DNA of 64,000 nt from Litoribacillus peritrichatus (GTDB lineage: Bacteria > Pseudomonadota > Gammaproteobacteria > Pseudomonadales > Litoribrevibacteraceae), in the NCBI RefSeq assembly GCF_039537985.1, contig NZ_BAABBN010000002.1, forward strand, positions 91,411-155,410, written 5' to 3'. Shown one piece after another: positions 35,784 through 44,706 of this stretch. Numbering within the stretch: position 1 is the stretch's first letter; each line of letters starts with the position of its first letter. The notes below the pieces were generated by a model. That model was not told the DNA's origin, did no database searches, and saw nothing but the letters and a program-made list of their open reading frames with translations. Both the position numbers and the translations under genes were made by a program.

Positions 35784-36578
35784 ATGAGTACACCAACGAT
35801 TCTGACTAAGATCATTAGTCGAAAACATGAAGAAATTGCTGAGCGCTCGGTTTCGGTGTCTTTGGCGGAGTTAAAAAGCCGTGCCAAAGAAGGAGAAACA
35901 GCCAGAGGGTTTGTGGCTGCGATTCAAAATAAGATAGCAGCAGGGCAGTCTGCGGTGATCGCTGAAATTAAAAAGGCATCGCCAAGCAAAGGTGTGCTCC
36001 GGGAAAACTTTAACCCGGCCGAAATCGCGTTGAGTTATGAGCAAGCAGGTGCTGCTTGTATGTCGGTGTTGACGGATGCAGACTTCTTTCAGGGGCACGA
36101 AGATTATCTTCAGCAGGCTCGGGCGGCGTGTCAACTGCCGGCAATTCGAAAAGACTTTCTGGTGGATGAGTATCAGATCTACGAAGCGAAAGCGATTGGG
36201 GCCGACTGTGTGTTATTGATCGTGGCGGCGCTTTCGCAGCAGCAACTGGCGGATCTAACCGGGTTGAGTCATGAGCTGGGGATGGACGTTTTGATTGAAG
36301 TGCATGATGGGGCTGAGCTGGATGTGGCTCTGACGGTCGAAAACCCCCTGATCGGGATTAATAACCGTAACCTGCACACCTTTGAAGTGTCCTTAGAGAA
36401 CACCTATCAGTTACTGGACCGAATTCCGGATGATCGTATCGTGGTGACAGAAAGTGGCATTGTGGTTGCTCAGGACGTGGCTGATATGCGTGCTCATCAG
36501 GTCAATGCGTTTCTGGTTGGCGAGGCGTTTATGAGAGCAGAGAATCCGGGCGATGAGTTGGCAAAACTGTTTTCGTAG
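35784..36578 (+). CDS. trpC: Indole-3-glycerol phosphate synthase TrpC
   Basis: Forms the indole ring from CdRP. The 264-residue TIM barrel has IAEIKKASPSKGVLRENF, the catalytic IRKDFLVDEYQIYEAKA, LIGINNRNLHTFEV and VVTESGI. It is a monofunctional enzyme with no TrpF fusion. It ends the rpe-gph-trpGDC run, closed by the terminator at 36595-36633. Confidence 0.97.
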   Translation: MSTPTILTKIISRKHEEIAERSVSVSLAELKSRAKEGETARGFVAAIQNKIAAGQSAVIAEIKKASPSKGVLRENFNPAEIALSYEQAGAACMSVLTDADFFQGHEDYLQQARAACQLPAIRKDFLVDEYQIYEAKAIGADCVLLIVAALSQQQLADLTGLSHELGMDVLIEVHDGAELDVALTVENPLIGINNRNLHTFEVSLENTYQLLDRIPDDRIVVTESGIVVAQDVADMRAHQVNAFLVGEAFMRAENPGDELAKLFS

Positions 36579-36594
36579 ATAAAGACATTGAAAT

Positions 36595-36633
36595 AAAAAA
36601 GGCGCTCAATAATGAATATTGAGCGCCTTTTTC
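36595..36633. terminator. Bidirectional terminator between trpC and vfr/crp
   Basis: GGCGCTCAAT (36601-36610) pairs with ATTGAGCGCC (36618-36627) over a 7-nt loop, with an A6 run before and T5 after. Confidence 0.92.
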
Positions 36634-36664
36634 GTTTTGGTTGACGGGATCGTCAATTCAAACG

Positions 36665-37303
36665 TTAGCGTGTACCGTAAACCACCATGGTTTTACCTTT
36701 TACGGAAACCAGGCCTTGCTCTTCCAGGGTTTTGAGAACTCGGCCCACCATTTCCCTTGAACAACCCACAATACGACCGATCTCCTGACGGGTGATTTTG
36801 ATTTGCATGCCATCCGGGTGAGTCATTGCGTCCGGCTCCTTGGTCAGCTCCAAAAGTGTCCTTGCGACACGGCCTGTAACGTCAAGGAAGGCCAGATCGC
36901 CGACTTTACGTGTTGTTGCTCGTAGTCTGCTGGCCATTTGGGTGCCAAGCATGTACAGGATTTCTGGTGAGGTTTGAGTGAATTCTCTGAATTTGCTGTA
37001 TCCAATTTCAGCGACTTCACATTCATTTTTAGCCTTAATCCAAGCGCTTCGGGTTTCTTCCTGATCGAACAGCCCCATTTCACCAAAGAAGTCGCCTGCA
37101 TTCAGATAAGCCATGATCATTTCGCGACCATCATCGTCTTCGATGATCACAGCCACGGAACCTTTTACTATGTAATAAAGCGAATCACATTCATCACCAG
37201 CGTAGATAATGGTGCTCTTGCTTGGGTACTTTCTACGGTGGCATTGAGCAATGAATGCGTCGAGATGCTTATTAGTTTCCACTGGCTTAATAATGCTTGT
37301 CAT
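36665..37303 (-). CDS. vfr: cAMP-responsive regulator Vfr/Crp
   Basis: Global cAMP receptor transcription factor, a homologue of E. coli Crp. The 212-residue protein has a cyclic-nucleotide domain with the phosphate-binding cassette FFGEMGLFDQEETRSAW (the R-S pair contacts cAMP), a long dimer helix, and a C-terminal helix-turn-helix in TRQEIGRIVGCSREMVGRVL whose recognition helix matches Crp (SREMVGRVL). The ATG at 37303 is preferred to the TTG at 37309. The neighbours trpC and an OsmC gene match the Pseudomonas vfr locus. It could control the pilus and c-di-GMP genes here, by analogy only. Confidence 0.93.
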   Translation of the reverse strand: MTSIIKPVETNKHLDAFIAQCHRRKYPSKSTIIYAGDECDSLYYIVKGSVAVIIEDDDGREMIMAYLNAGDFFGEMGLFDQEETRSAWIKAKNECEVAEIGYSKFREFTQTSPEILYMLGTQMASRLRATTRKVGDLAFLDVTGRVARTLLELTKEPDAMTHPDGMQIKITRQEIGRIVGCSREMVGRVLKTLEEQGLVSVKGKTMVVYGTR

Positions 37304-37612
37304 AGGCAAAACCCGAATAATCCCTTAGATAATTTAAAAACTGCTACTCAATTAACACATGTAACTAGGACGAGATGATAGATTATGTCATAAAAGTGCG
37401 TGTGATATTACGGCACGCAGCTATTTAGGATAGACCTATCCGATCATATTTTCCTCTAATTTCCATTTGTTAGGCTGGTTTATGCCAGCTTCTTATGCAA
37501 TGAAGTTGCTACTCCCGTGATATTAAAGAAATTTATAAATTAATTTGAATTGTTTTGCAAAGAATGTGATCCAGTTACAATGTTGGCATAACTAAATTAA
37601 AAAGGTGTTGAA
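37304..37612. other. 309-bp divergent intergenic region, vfr / osmC
   Basis: No coding sequence is visible. It must hold the promoters of both divergent genes. It contains one good Crp/Vfr-like palindrome (37565-37580), a weaker TGTGA half-site near 37400, and a short GCTGG/CCAGC hairpin at 37474-37489. Confidence 0.7.
37565..37580. promoter_or_regulatory. Candidate Vfr/Crp binding site upstream of the OsmC gene
   Basis: TGTGATCCAGTTACAA matches TGTGA-N6-TCACA in 8 of 10 core positions, with the central spacing correct. It lies 33-48 bp before the osmC-like start codon, in the intergenic region shared with vfr itself. Confidence 0.55.
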
Positions 37613-38032
37613 ATGAAAGCTCGAATTAAGTGGGTTGAAAATGTCTGTTTTATGGGTGAATCCGGTTCGGGGCACACCGTCGTTATGGATGGCCCGGAAG
37701 ATCATGGTGGCCGAAATGTTGGTTTGCGTCCGATGGAAACGCTCTTGATCGGAATGGGCGGCTGCGCTTCATTTGATGTCATCAGTATTTTGAAAAAGTC
37801 TCGACAGAACGTGACCGACTGTGTTGCTGACATCGAAGCGGAACGTTCGGATGAAGTACCTGCTGTGTTCACTAAGATCCACTTGAATTTTAAAGTCACT
37901 GGCAACAACCTGAAAGAGAGCCAGGTTAAGCGTGCTGTGGAATTATCCGCAGAAAAGTATTGTTCAGCGTCTATTATGTTGGGTAAGGCGGGCGTGGAAA
38001 TTACACACAGTTATGAAATGGTCGAGGCGTAA
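37613..38032 (+). CDS. OsmC/YhfA family protein
   Basis: A 139-residue OsmC-fold protein. The family's two redox cysteines are present: one in MGGCASFDVISIL and one in AEKYCSASIML, so hydroperoxide reduction is plausible. The pattern GLRPMETLLIGMGGC and KYCSAS fits the YhfA subgroup, whose physiological substrate is unsettled. It is divergent from vfr, as in Pseudomonas, with a candidate Vfr site in its promoter. The stop overlaps the start of the next gene (TAATG). Confidence 0.9.
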   Translation: MKARIKWVENVCFMGESGSGHTVVMDGPEDHGGRNVGLRPMETLLIGMGGCASFDVISILKKSRQNVTDCVADIEAERSDEVPAVFTKIHLNFKVTGNNLKESQVKRAVELSAEKYCSASIMLGKAGVEITHSYEMVEA

Positions 38033-38451
38033 TGATGACGGAAGAGCGTAAGCCGATAGAGCGGCCAAAACGCCATGCCGGGCTGAGGCACGTCGCTCTG
38101 TTCAGCAATCACTTTGAAGAAAGTCTGGCATTTTATACCGAACTGCTGGGAATGAATATTGAGTGGCAGCCGGACCCGGACAATGTGTATTTGTGCTCAG
38201 GCAATGACAATCTTGCCCTGCATCGTGCTCAGGAAAGTGCTTCGGTGGCAGGCCAGCGGTTGGATCATATCGGCTTTATTCTGGATGATATGGATGACGT
38301 GGATCAGTGGTTTGAATTCTTCCAGGCCAATGGCGTAAAGACGCAAAGTCAGCCAAGAACGCATCGTGACGGCGCCAGAAGTTTTTATTGCCTCGATCCA
38401 GACGGGGTGACCGTGCAAATGATTTATCACCCGCCGATTTCAAAAAACTGA
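38032..38451 (+). CDS. VOC (glyoxalase/bleomycin-resistance) family protein
   Basis: A 139-residue single VOC module. The N-terminal half GLRHVALFSNHFEESLAFYT with ELLGMNIEW and the second metal-site region RLDHIGFILDDMDDVDQWF are clear, ending in FYCLDPDGVTVQMIYHPP. Candidate metal ligands are the two histidines and a glutamate or equivalent. The substrate is not predictable. It is translationally coupled to the upstream OsmC gene by a 1-nt overlap (a second in-frame ATG follows immediately). Confidence 0.88.
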   Translation: MMTEERKPIERPKRHAGLRHVALFSNHFEESLAFYTELLGMNIEWQPDPDNVYLCSGNDNLALHRAQESASVAGQRLDHIGFILDDMDDVDQWFEFFQANGVKTQSQPRTHRDGARSFYCLDPDGVTVQMIYHPPISKN

Positions 38452-38494
38452 TCTCTGTTTCATAGGATGGCTGACTTACATCGGCCATTTTGTT

Positions 38495-38520
38495 AATATA
38501 GTTGATATATCAACTATATT
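38495..38520. promoter_or_regulatory. Perfect 26-bp palindrome, probable operator of the DUF4442 gene
   Basis: The 26 bases are identical to their reverse complement, with the core GTTGATATATCAAC. The palindrome ends 2 bp before the Shine-Dalgarno and 11 bp before the start codon of the DUF4442 gene. Its symmetry and AT-richness look like a binding site for a dimeric MarR- or TetR-type repressor. No such regulator is encoded next to it. Confidence 0.7.
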
Positions 38521-38531
38521 TTGAGGTAAGC

Positions 38532-38996
38532 ATGTTTCAGACGTTGGCAAAAAAACCAGAGTGGTTTCGTCGGTTTGTGAACGTATGGCCACCCTTTGTT
38601 GGTGCTGGCATTCATTTGGAAAAGGTGGCGCCGGACTTCACGTCTGCAACGGTGGCGATGAAGCTGAAGATGACCAATAAAAACTACGTTGGTGTTCACT
38701 TCGGTGGTTCTTTGTATTCCATGGCTGATCCGTTCTTTATGTTGCTGATTATGAATCGGATCGGTAAAGGTTACATTGTCTGGGATAAGTCGGCCGACAT
38801 AGAGTTTAAAAAGCCGGGCAGAGGCACAGTCAGAGCGCATTTCGAAGTCACGGATGAAATGTTAGATGATATTCGCCAAAAGACGGCTAATGGTGAGAAG
38901 TATTTACCCGTCTACTCTGTCGATATTATGGACGAAGAGGGGGATGTCGTCGCAACGGTTAAGAAGACGCTATATATTAAGCGTAAAAGTGATTAA
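38532..38996 (+). CDS. DUF4442 hotdog-fold protein (putative thioesterase)
   Basis: A 154-residue protein; ATG 38532 follows GAGGT and the palindrome. The hotdog-fold pattern is VNVWPPFVGAGIHLEKVAPD, then NKNYVGVHFGGSLYSMADPF. The G-V-H-F-G-G-S-L loop is typical of DUF4442/YiiD-C-like thioesterases, usually acting on acyl-CoA. The reading that starts at 38502 runs through the palindrome and is not favoured. It is a single-gene unit between an upstream palindrome and a downstream terminator. Confidence 0.85.
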   Translation: MFQTLAKKPEWFRRFVNVWPPFVGAGIHLEKVAPDFTSATVAMKLKMTNKNYVGVHFGGSLYSMADPFFMLLIMNRIGKGYIVWDKSADIEFKKPGRGTVRAHFEVTDEMLDDIRQKTANGEKYLPVYSVDIMDEEGDVVATVKKTLYIKRKSD

Positions 38997-39030
38997 GTTT
39001 TCAATATTGAGTACAGAATTACGGCAGATC

Positions 39031-39062
39031 AAAAAAGCCAGAGCAATCGCTCTGGCTTTTTT
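39031..39062. terminator. Bidirectional terminator between the DUF4442 gene and ettA
   Basis: AGCCAGAGC (39036-39044) / GCTCTGGCT (39049-39057) has a 4-nt loop, A6 before and T6 after. Confidence 0.93.
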
Positions 39063-39080
39063 GTATTGGTGTTAAGCCGA

Positions 39081-40745
39081 TTAAGCCAGTTTCTTATGTC
39101 TCACTCGCTTAGGTGTCGCGGCTTCTTCACCCACTCGGTCTTTGTAGTCTTTCTCATATTCAGTGTAGTTACCTTCAAAGAAGGTGATGTTGGATTCGTC
39201 TTCGTAGGCCAGAATGTGGGTTGCGATGCGATCCAGGAACCAGCGGTCGTGCGAAATCACAATCGCGGAACCAGGGAAGTCTAATAAGGCTTCTTCCAGC
39301 GCACGCAGTGTTTCCACGTCCAGATCGTTCGACGGTTCATCCAGCAGCAAAACGTTCGCGCCTTGCTTTAAGGTATTGGCCAGGTGCAAGCGACCACGCT
39401 CCCCGCCTGATAAATCGCCTACGCGTTTTTGCTGGTCGGAGCCTTTGAAGTTGAAACGACCCACGTATGAGCGGGACTGAACTTCGTAGCCGTTAATGTT
39501 GATGATATCAGAACCACCAGACAACTCTTCCCATACGGTTTTGTTGTCGTCGAGGTTTGCTCTGCTCTGATCAACAAAAGCCATTTTAACGGTTTCGCCG
39601 ATTTCGATTTCGCCGCTGTCCGGTTGTTCAGTGCCTGAGATCATTCTGAATAATGTGGATTTACCGGCGCCGTTACCGCCGATGACACCGACGATGGCCC
39701 CTTGCGGGATGCTGAAACTTAAGTCATCAATCAGAATACGATCCCCGAAGCCTTTGGTTACATTGTTAAAGTTGATGACTTTGTCACCTAAGCGAGGCCC
39801 TGGTGGAATGTAGATTTCATTGGTTTCACTGCGCTTTTGGAAATCCTGGGAATTCATTTCTTCAAAGCGTGCCAAACGTGCCTTGCTCTTTGACTGGCGG
39901 CCTTTTGCATTAGAGCGAACCCACTCCAGTTCGTGTTTGATGGCTTTCTCTCGTGAAGCTTGTGATTTTTCTTCTGCGGCCAAACGCTGCTCTTTACTTT
40001 CCAGCCAGGCGGAGTAGTTACCTTCAAACGGAATGCCTCGGCCACGGTCGAGTTCCAGAATCCAGCCTGCTGCGTTATCGAGGAAATAGCGATCGTGGGT
40101 TACTGCCACGACAGTGCCTTGGAATTCACATAAGAAGTGTTCAAGCCAGGCCACTGATTCTGCGTCCAAGTGGTTGGTCGGTTCGTCAAGAAGCAGCATG
40201 TCCGGGCTTGAAAGTAATAGGCGGCAAAGAGCCACTCGGCGCTTTTCACCACCGGACAAGTTCTTAATTTGGGCATCCCACTCTGGCAAGCGAAGTGCGT
40301 CTGCCGCGACTTCCAGCTTGCGCTCCATGTTGTGTGCATCGGAAGCCTGAATGATATTTTCCAGTTTGGCTTGTTCGGCCGCCAGGGCGTCGAAGTCGGC
40401 GTCCGGCTCGGCGTAGGCTGCATAAACTTCATCCAGACGGTTTTGTGCAGACTTAATATGATCCAACGCTTCTTCAACGCACTCACGAACGGTTTTGCTG
40501 TCGTCCAGCTCGGGTTCCTGAGGAAGGTATCCAACATTGATGTCAGGCATTGGGCGAGCTTCACCGTCAAATTCGGTGTCAACGCCAGCCATGATGCGAA
40601 GCACTGTGGATTTACCTGCACCGTTAAGGCCTAGAACGCCAATCTTTGCGCCGGGGAAAAAGGACAGTGAAATATCTTTAATGATTTCGCGTTTCGGTGG
40701 TACAACCTTGCTCACACGGTTCATCGTATAGACGTATTGCGCCAT
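39081..40745 (-). CDS. ettA: Energy-dependent translational throttle protein EttA (ABC-F)
   Basis: Ribosome-associated ABC-F ATPase that binds the E site and gates the first elongation step according to ATP/ADP. The 554-residue protein has two ABC domains: GLNGAGKST, LSGGEKRR and LLLDEPTNHLDAES in the first, GGNGAGKST, LSGGERGR and LLLDEPSNDLDVET in the second. Between them is the tRNA-interacting linker (REKAIKHELEWVRSNAKGRQ). There are no membrane segments. The N-terminus AQYVYTMNRVSKVVPPKREI is diagnostic of EttA. Confidence 0.97.
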   Translation of the reverse strand: MAQYVYTMNRVSKVVPPKREIIKDISLSFFPGAKIGVLGLNGAGKSTVLRIMAGVDTEFDGEARPMPDINVGYLPQEPELDDSKTVRECVEEALDHIKSAQNRLDEVYAAYAEPDADFDALAAEQAKLENIIQASDAHNMERKLEVAADALRLPEWDAQIKNLSGGEKRRVALCRLLLSSPDMLLLDEPTNHLDAESVAWLEHFLCEFQGTVVAVTHDRYFLDNAAGWILELDRGRGIPFEGNYSAWLESKEQRLAAEEKSQASREKAIKHELEWVRSNAKGRQSKSKARLARFEEMNSQDFQKRSETNEIYIPPGPRLGDKVINFNNVTKGFGDRILIDDLSFSIPQGAIVGVIGGNGAGKSTLFRMISGTEQPDSGEIEIGETVKMAFVDQSRANLDDNKTVWEELSGGSDIININGYEVQSRSYVGRFNFKGSDQQKRVGDLSGGERGRLHLANTLKQGANVLLLDEPSNDLDVETLRALEEALLDFPGSAIVISHDRWFLDRIATHILAYEDESNITFFEGNYTEYEKDYKDRVGEEAATPKRVRHKKLA

Positions 40746-41031
40746 AAATAATTGACCTGATAATTTTGTGAAGTTGGAATGATTAGTGAAGGGAGACGTT
40801 TCTAAATTAAGCGTAACAGAACCTTCCGTGCGTTAATCATAATTCATCAAATTTCAGGTGCAAGCGAAAGTACTGATTCGGTCAGGGATTCCTGGTTTTT
40901 TTGTGGATGTGGATCAGCATACCTTTCTTTATGGTTGGCCTGTCCTTGTTGATGTTTTAATATACAGCAGAATAATTCTAAATTCGTATTGTCCACAGGG
41001 TTTTGGATAGTTTAAGCAAATTTTAAGTTGA

Positions 41032-44000
41032 GTGGTATTTGTGCAGAAACATACCGATTATCAGGGGTTGTATCGTTCGAAAGCCGTACCTGTTTATCCT
41101 GTGATTTTATTCGTGGTGGCTTTTTTGTATCTGGTGGGTGTCATGTCCTGGCAGGTCTGGAAAGATCATCAATACCACATTCAATTAAGTTCCAACACCA
41201 TCAAAAACCGGGTGGTGTTGTTTCATGATTATTTTCGCTCCCAGTTACAGCCGTTAAAACAGTTGCTTGCTCATGACTATGCTCAGCCATTTTCTGACCT
41301 GGCTGAGGTGGATGATTTTTATTTAAAAGCGGTAGACGCTTCGGCTTTGGTCACCAGTGTTGCTTTGGTGGATGGGGATTCCACCGTTTTAAAAGACTCA
41401 GGCGTGCCTTTGTCTCGCAACCTTGGGGAGCCGTCGGTCACTAAATTTCGTTTTGATGCCCGCAGCCCGATTTCCGGACTGAGGGTGCTGAATACGGAGC
41501 AAGGCTATCTCTTTCATCGGAGAAAAGATAATCAGGGTTTTTTAGTGATTGTTTTTTCATTGGCGGGCTTTAAAACATCTTTGGCGACCAATGAGTTCCC
41601 GCTGGCGGCTTACGAATTGGTGGATACCTCGACGGATAAGCAGTTATGGGTTTCCAGCAGTGTCGCCAATAAAGCGTTAGAGTCTCGGGATCATGTGTGG
41701 TCTGTGCGTCTACTTGGCAGTGAGCTGGAACTATCGGGCTACATTAACCACGCGGCAATGAGCAGTCATTACTTTTCAACGTTGACGCCGTCGGCACTGG
41801 TTGCGTTTTTCTATTTGTTTGGTGGGGTGAGTTTGATTTGGTACTTATCCACAGCAAGGAAAGAAAATAAGTCTTTGATGCAGAAAAACCGCGAGCTTGC
41901 CTTGCGGGGTGATTTGATTTTGTCTTCGATTTCAGACGCTGTGTTGGTCATCGGTCAAAATGAAACCATCCACTATGCTAATCATGCATTTTATTCGCTG
42001 TTAAAGTTAACGAAAGAGCGTGATGTGAATGAAGACCTCAAAGACCATCGGGAGTGGGCCGCCGTTGAAAAACTGATTCAGTGGACCGATGCGTTATTAA
42101 AACAAGAAACGCCGGAAACGGACGAGGTCATCTCTATTGATAATTTGGCGGTGACTCGATTTGTGGAGCCCACCTATCAGATTATTTCTTTGGAAGATTC
42201 AAGCCGTGTGGTTGTTTGGGTGCTGAAAGACGTCAGCGAACAACACCGGATTCATGATGAACTGACGACCAGTCAGAGCCACTATAAGTCGACTTTTGAA
42301 GGTGCCGGCGTTGCTTTGGCCATGATGGATTTGAATGAGTTGGGTGACTGGTTGGAAAACAGCAATATCAAATCAATCGAAGCGTTTCATGAGTGGCGTG
42401 ATCGAAATAACTGGCAGTTTCAGCCAATGGCGGATGGGGTGTTGTTGACTGAGATTAATGAGTCTGCCTGCCGTATGCTCGATACAATTGACTCCATGAC
42501 TGCTGTTAAGCACCTTAAGAAATCGCTTTTACACTCGGAAAGTAAGCTTTGGTCGGTCTTACTGAATCTGATTTTATCGAAGAAAGACCGTGCTGAAACG
42601 GTCATGGAAATCAAAAGTGTCACAGGGCGGTTGCTTTGTCTTCAGCTAAACGTGAGTTTCGTCCAGGGCTTGGCTTTGGAAGAGGGGGGGCATTCTGAGG
42701 CTGCTCGTGCCAATGCTTTGTCTTCAAAGAATCTCTTATTGAGCTTATTGGATATTACCGCCCTGAAAGAAGCGAAAGAATACGCAGACTTGCGAGAAAA
42801 GTTTTGGCAGCAGGTGGTGCATACGGTGCCTGATATTGTTTATGTGAACGATGTGACTACTCGCTTGAATGTCTTTGTGAACCACGAGATTGGTGAGCAA
42901 CTTGGGTATTCTGCGGCAGAAGTGGCTGAGCTGGGTGACAGTTACTGGAAAAAGCTAATGCATCCAGACGATAAGCGCATTTTTAAGCATGAAATGCCTC
43001 AGCTGCGACAAATGGCCAACGGCGCAGTCAAAGAAACTGTGTTGAGGTTGCAGCACAAAAATGGGGACTGGCGGAGTTATTTGTTTTCGGATACGCCGTT
43101 TACGCGTCAGCCGGATGGCAGTGTGGAGCGTTATATCGGCGTTGGTCGAGACATTACTGAGTTGTTGCAGGCTCAGTCTAAGGCGGGTCAGCAGGCACGA
43201 TATCTGGAAATTCTGGCAGATAACATTCGGGACTTGGTGTGGGTAATGGACCCTAAGTTCCACTTTAAATACATCAGTCCTTCTGTGATTCGGGTTTTGG
43301 GGTACTCCCAACAAGAGGTTTTGAATCAAGGCATTCGGGCGTTTTTAGCAGACGATCAGTTTGCCAGAATTGAACGCGAAATCGCAGTGCCCTTGCAGGC
43401 GGTGATGGATGGAAAAGTAGACGCTAAACAGTATCGTGAAGATACCGGTGAGCACATCGTTGATGTTATGGCGCTGCACAGTGATGGGCATTATGTTTCC
43501 CTGGAAATTAAAATCGCGCTTCTTTGGGATGAAAATCATAACTTTGAAGGTTTGCTTGGAAGTTGTCGAGATATCACTCAGCGCCGAAAAAGTCAGGCTG
43601 AACTGAAGCTGGCGGCTGAAGTATTTGAGAGCAGCAATGAAGCGATTCTGATCACCGATATGGACGGCGACATTGTTCGCTCTAATCATGCGTTTCAAAA
43701 GGTGTCGGGCTACAACACAAAGGAGTTAATCGGAAAGAACATAGCTACCTTATGCACCGAGCAACAAACCGAGCAGTTTTATCATACGTTATTGGGGTTG
43801 GTGGCGGATTCTGGTTATTGGCAGGGTGAAGTTTGGCATCGTAAAAAGACCGGAGAGCCTTACCCGGCCTGGGTGGGTGTGTCTTCCATCAGAAATGACG
43901 ACCAGCTGGTGGACAGTTACATTGTTATTTTCTCGGATATGAGCGAGCGAAAAGAAGCTGAAGAGCGGATTCACCGCCTGGCTTATTACGATCCTTTGAC

Positions 44001-44496
44001 GGACCTGGCAAACCGAAGTTTATTTCGGGAACAGCTTCAGTTGGAGATGCGTCATGCCGATCAAAATGAAGGCGCGGTGGTGTTGCTTTATCTTGATCTG
44101 GATAATTTTAAGCCGGTAAACGATACGCTCGGCCATGAAGCAGGCGATATCCTGTTAAAAGAGGTAGCACAGCGCTTGAGCAGTTGTGTTCGTGGTTCGG
44201 ATACGGTTGCCCGTATGGGGGGCGATGAGTTTACCATCATCCTGGGTGGGCAGAGCACCGAAGCGTCCGCCCGTTCGTTTGGTGAGCATGTGGCCGGCCA
44301 GGTGGTTTCGGCATTGCAAGAGCCGGTATTGATTAATGGTCAGGAATTTATTGTGACGGCCAGTGTTGGGGTGGCTATTTATCCTAAGCATGCTGAGGAT
44401 GCTTCTGCGCTATTAAGAAACGCAGATCATGCCATGTATAAGGCTAAAGAAAGTGGCCGGGATTTGTATAGCTTTTATACAAAAGAAACCGACTGA
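41032..44496 (+). CDS. Membrane-anchored multi-PAS diguanylate cyclase
   Basis: A 1154-residue sensor enzyme expected to make c-di-GMP. A membrane segment near residues 22-40 and another near 260-275 flank an extracytoplasmic sensor domain. At least four PAS-like modules follow (starting near LILSSISDAVLVIG, VVHTVPDIVYVND, ILADNIRDLVWVMD and VFESSNEAILITDMD). The GGDEF domain has an intact GGDEF active site at residue 1063 and an RxxD inhibitory site (RGSD) nine residues before it. There is no EAL domain. Start is GTG 41032 or GTG 41041 (GAGTGG upstream). Located between ettA and glyA, the position of morA in Pseudomonas. Confidence 0.9.
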   Translation: MVFVQKHTDYQGLYRSKAVPVYPVILFVVAFLYLVGVMSWQVWKDHQYHIQLSSNTIKNRVVLFHDYFRSQLQPLKQLLAHDYAQPFSDLAEVDDFYLKAVDASALVTSVALVDGDSTVLKDSGVPLSRNLGEPSVTKFRFDARSPISGLRVLNTEQGYLFHRRKDNQGFLVIVFSLAGFKTSLATNEFPLAAYELVDTSTDKQLWVSSSVANKALESRDHVWSVRLLGSELELSGYINHAAMSSHYFSTLTPSALVAFFYLFGGVSLIWYLSTARKENKSLMQKNRELALRGDLILSSISDAVLVIGQNETIHYANHAFYSLLKLTKERDVNEDLKDHREWAAVEKLIQWTDALLKQETPETDEVISIDNLAVTRFVEPTYQIISLEDSSRVVVWVLKDVSEQHRIHDELTTSQSHYKSTFEGAGVALAMMDLNELGDWLENSNIKSIEAFHEWRDRNNWQFQPMADGVLLTEINESACRMLDTIDSMTAVKHLKKSLLHSESKLWSVLLNLILSKKDRAETVMEIKSVTGRLLCLQLNVSFVQGLALEEGGHSEAARANALSSKNLLLSLLDITALKEAKEYADLREKFWQQVVHTVPDIVYVNDVTTRLNVFVNHEIGEQLGYSAAEVAELGDSYWKKLMHPDDKRIFKHEMPQLRQMANGAVKETVLRLQHKNGDWRSYLFSDTPFTRQPDGSVERYIGVGRDITELLQAQSKAGQQARYLEILADNIRDLVWVMDPKFHFKYISPSVIRVLGYSQQEVLNQGIRAFLADDQFARIEREIAVPLQAVMDGKVDAKQYREDTGEHIVDVMALHSDGHYVSLEIKIALLWDENHNFEGLLGSCRDITQRRKSQAELKLAAEVFESSNEAILITDMDGDIVRSNHAFQKVSGYNTKELIGKNIATLCTEQQTEQFYHTLLGLVADSGYWQGEVWHRKKTGEPYPAWVGVSSIRNDDQLVDSYIVIFSDMSERKEAEERIHRLAYYDPLTDLANRSLFREQLQLEMRHADQNEGAVVLLYLDLDNFKPVNDTLGHEAGDILLKEVAQRLSSCVRGSDTVARMGGDEFTIILGGQSTEASARSFGEHVAGQVVSALQEPVLINGQEFIVTASVGVAIYPKHAEDASALLRNADHAMYKAKESGRDLYSFYTKETD

Positions 44497-44593
44497 TTTT
44501 GTATTTGATTGATTTTAAAGCGATAACTGCCCTGGTGGTTTGTTTTTATGTGCGTGATGAATTTCCCTGGTAGGCGACTTTTAAATAATCGGT

Positions 44594-44599
44594 TATAAT
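44594..44599 (+). promoter_or_regulatory. Probable -10 element of glyA
   Basis: A perfect TATAAT is followed by a GC-rich discriminator (TCGCGCC). No good -35 is seen at 16-18 nt. The implied leader is about 100 nt long. Confidence 0.45.
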
Positions 44600-44626
44600 T
44601 CGCGCCAATTTTCCAGCTCCACTTTT

Positions 44627-44668
44627 AATCAGGTTGTTTATTCGATGATATGCAATAAATTCCTGATT
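44627..44668 (+). other. Stem-loop in the glyA leader
   Basis: AATCAGG (44627-44633) pairs with CCTGATT (44662-44668), and TTTATT (44637-44642) with AATAAA (44654-44659), leaving a small internal loop and an 11-nt apical loop. It lies in the mRNA leader about 40 nt before the glyA start. It does not resemble a glycine riboswitch. Confidence 0.5.
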
Positions 44669-44706
44669 GAGTGGTCAACCTCACTTGATAGAACCAGAGG
44701 ACGAGC

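Noticed and set aside
36579..37612. Attenuator or trp leader peptide near trpGDC
   Set aside because: No Trp-rich leader peptide or alternative hairpins upstream of trpG; the strong hairpin after trpC is an ordinary terminator.
41846..41858. TTATCCACA DnaA-box-like sequence, and TTGTCCACA near 40989
   Set aside because: Isolated single boxes, one inside the PAS/GGDEF coding region; no AT-rich unwinding element or dnaA/gyrB/parAB genes, so no origin.
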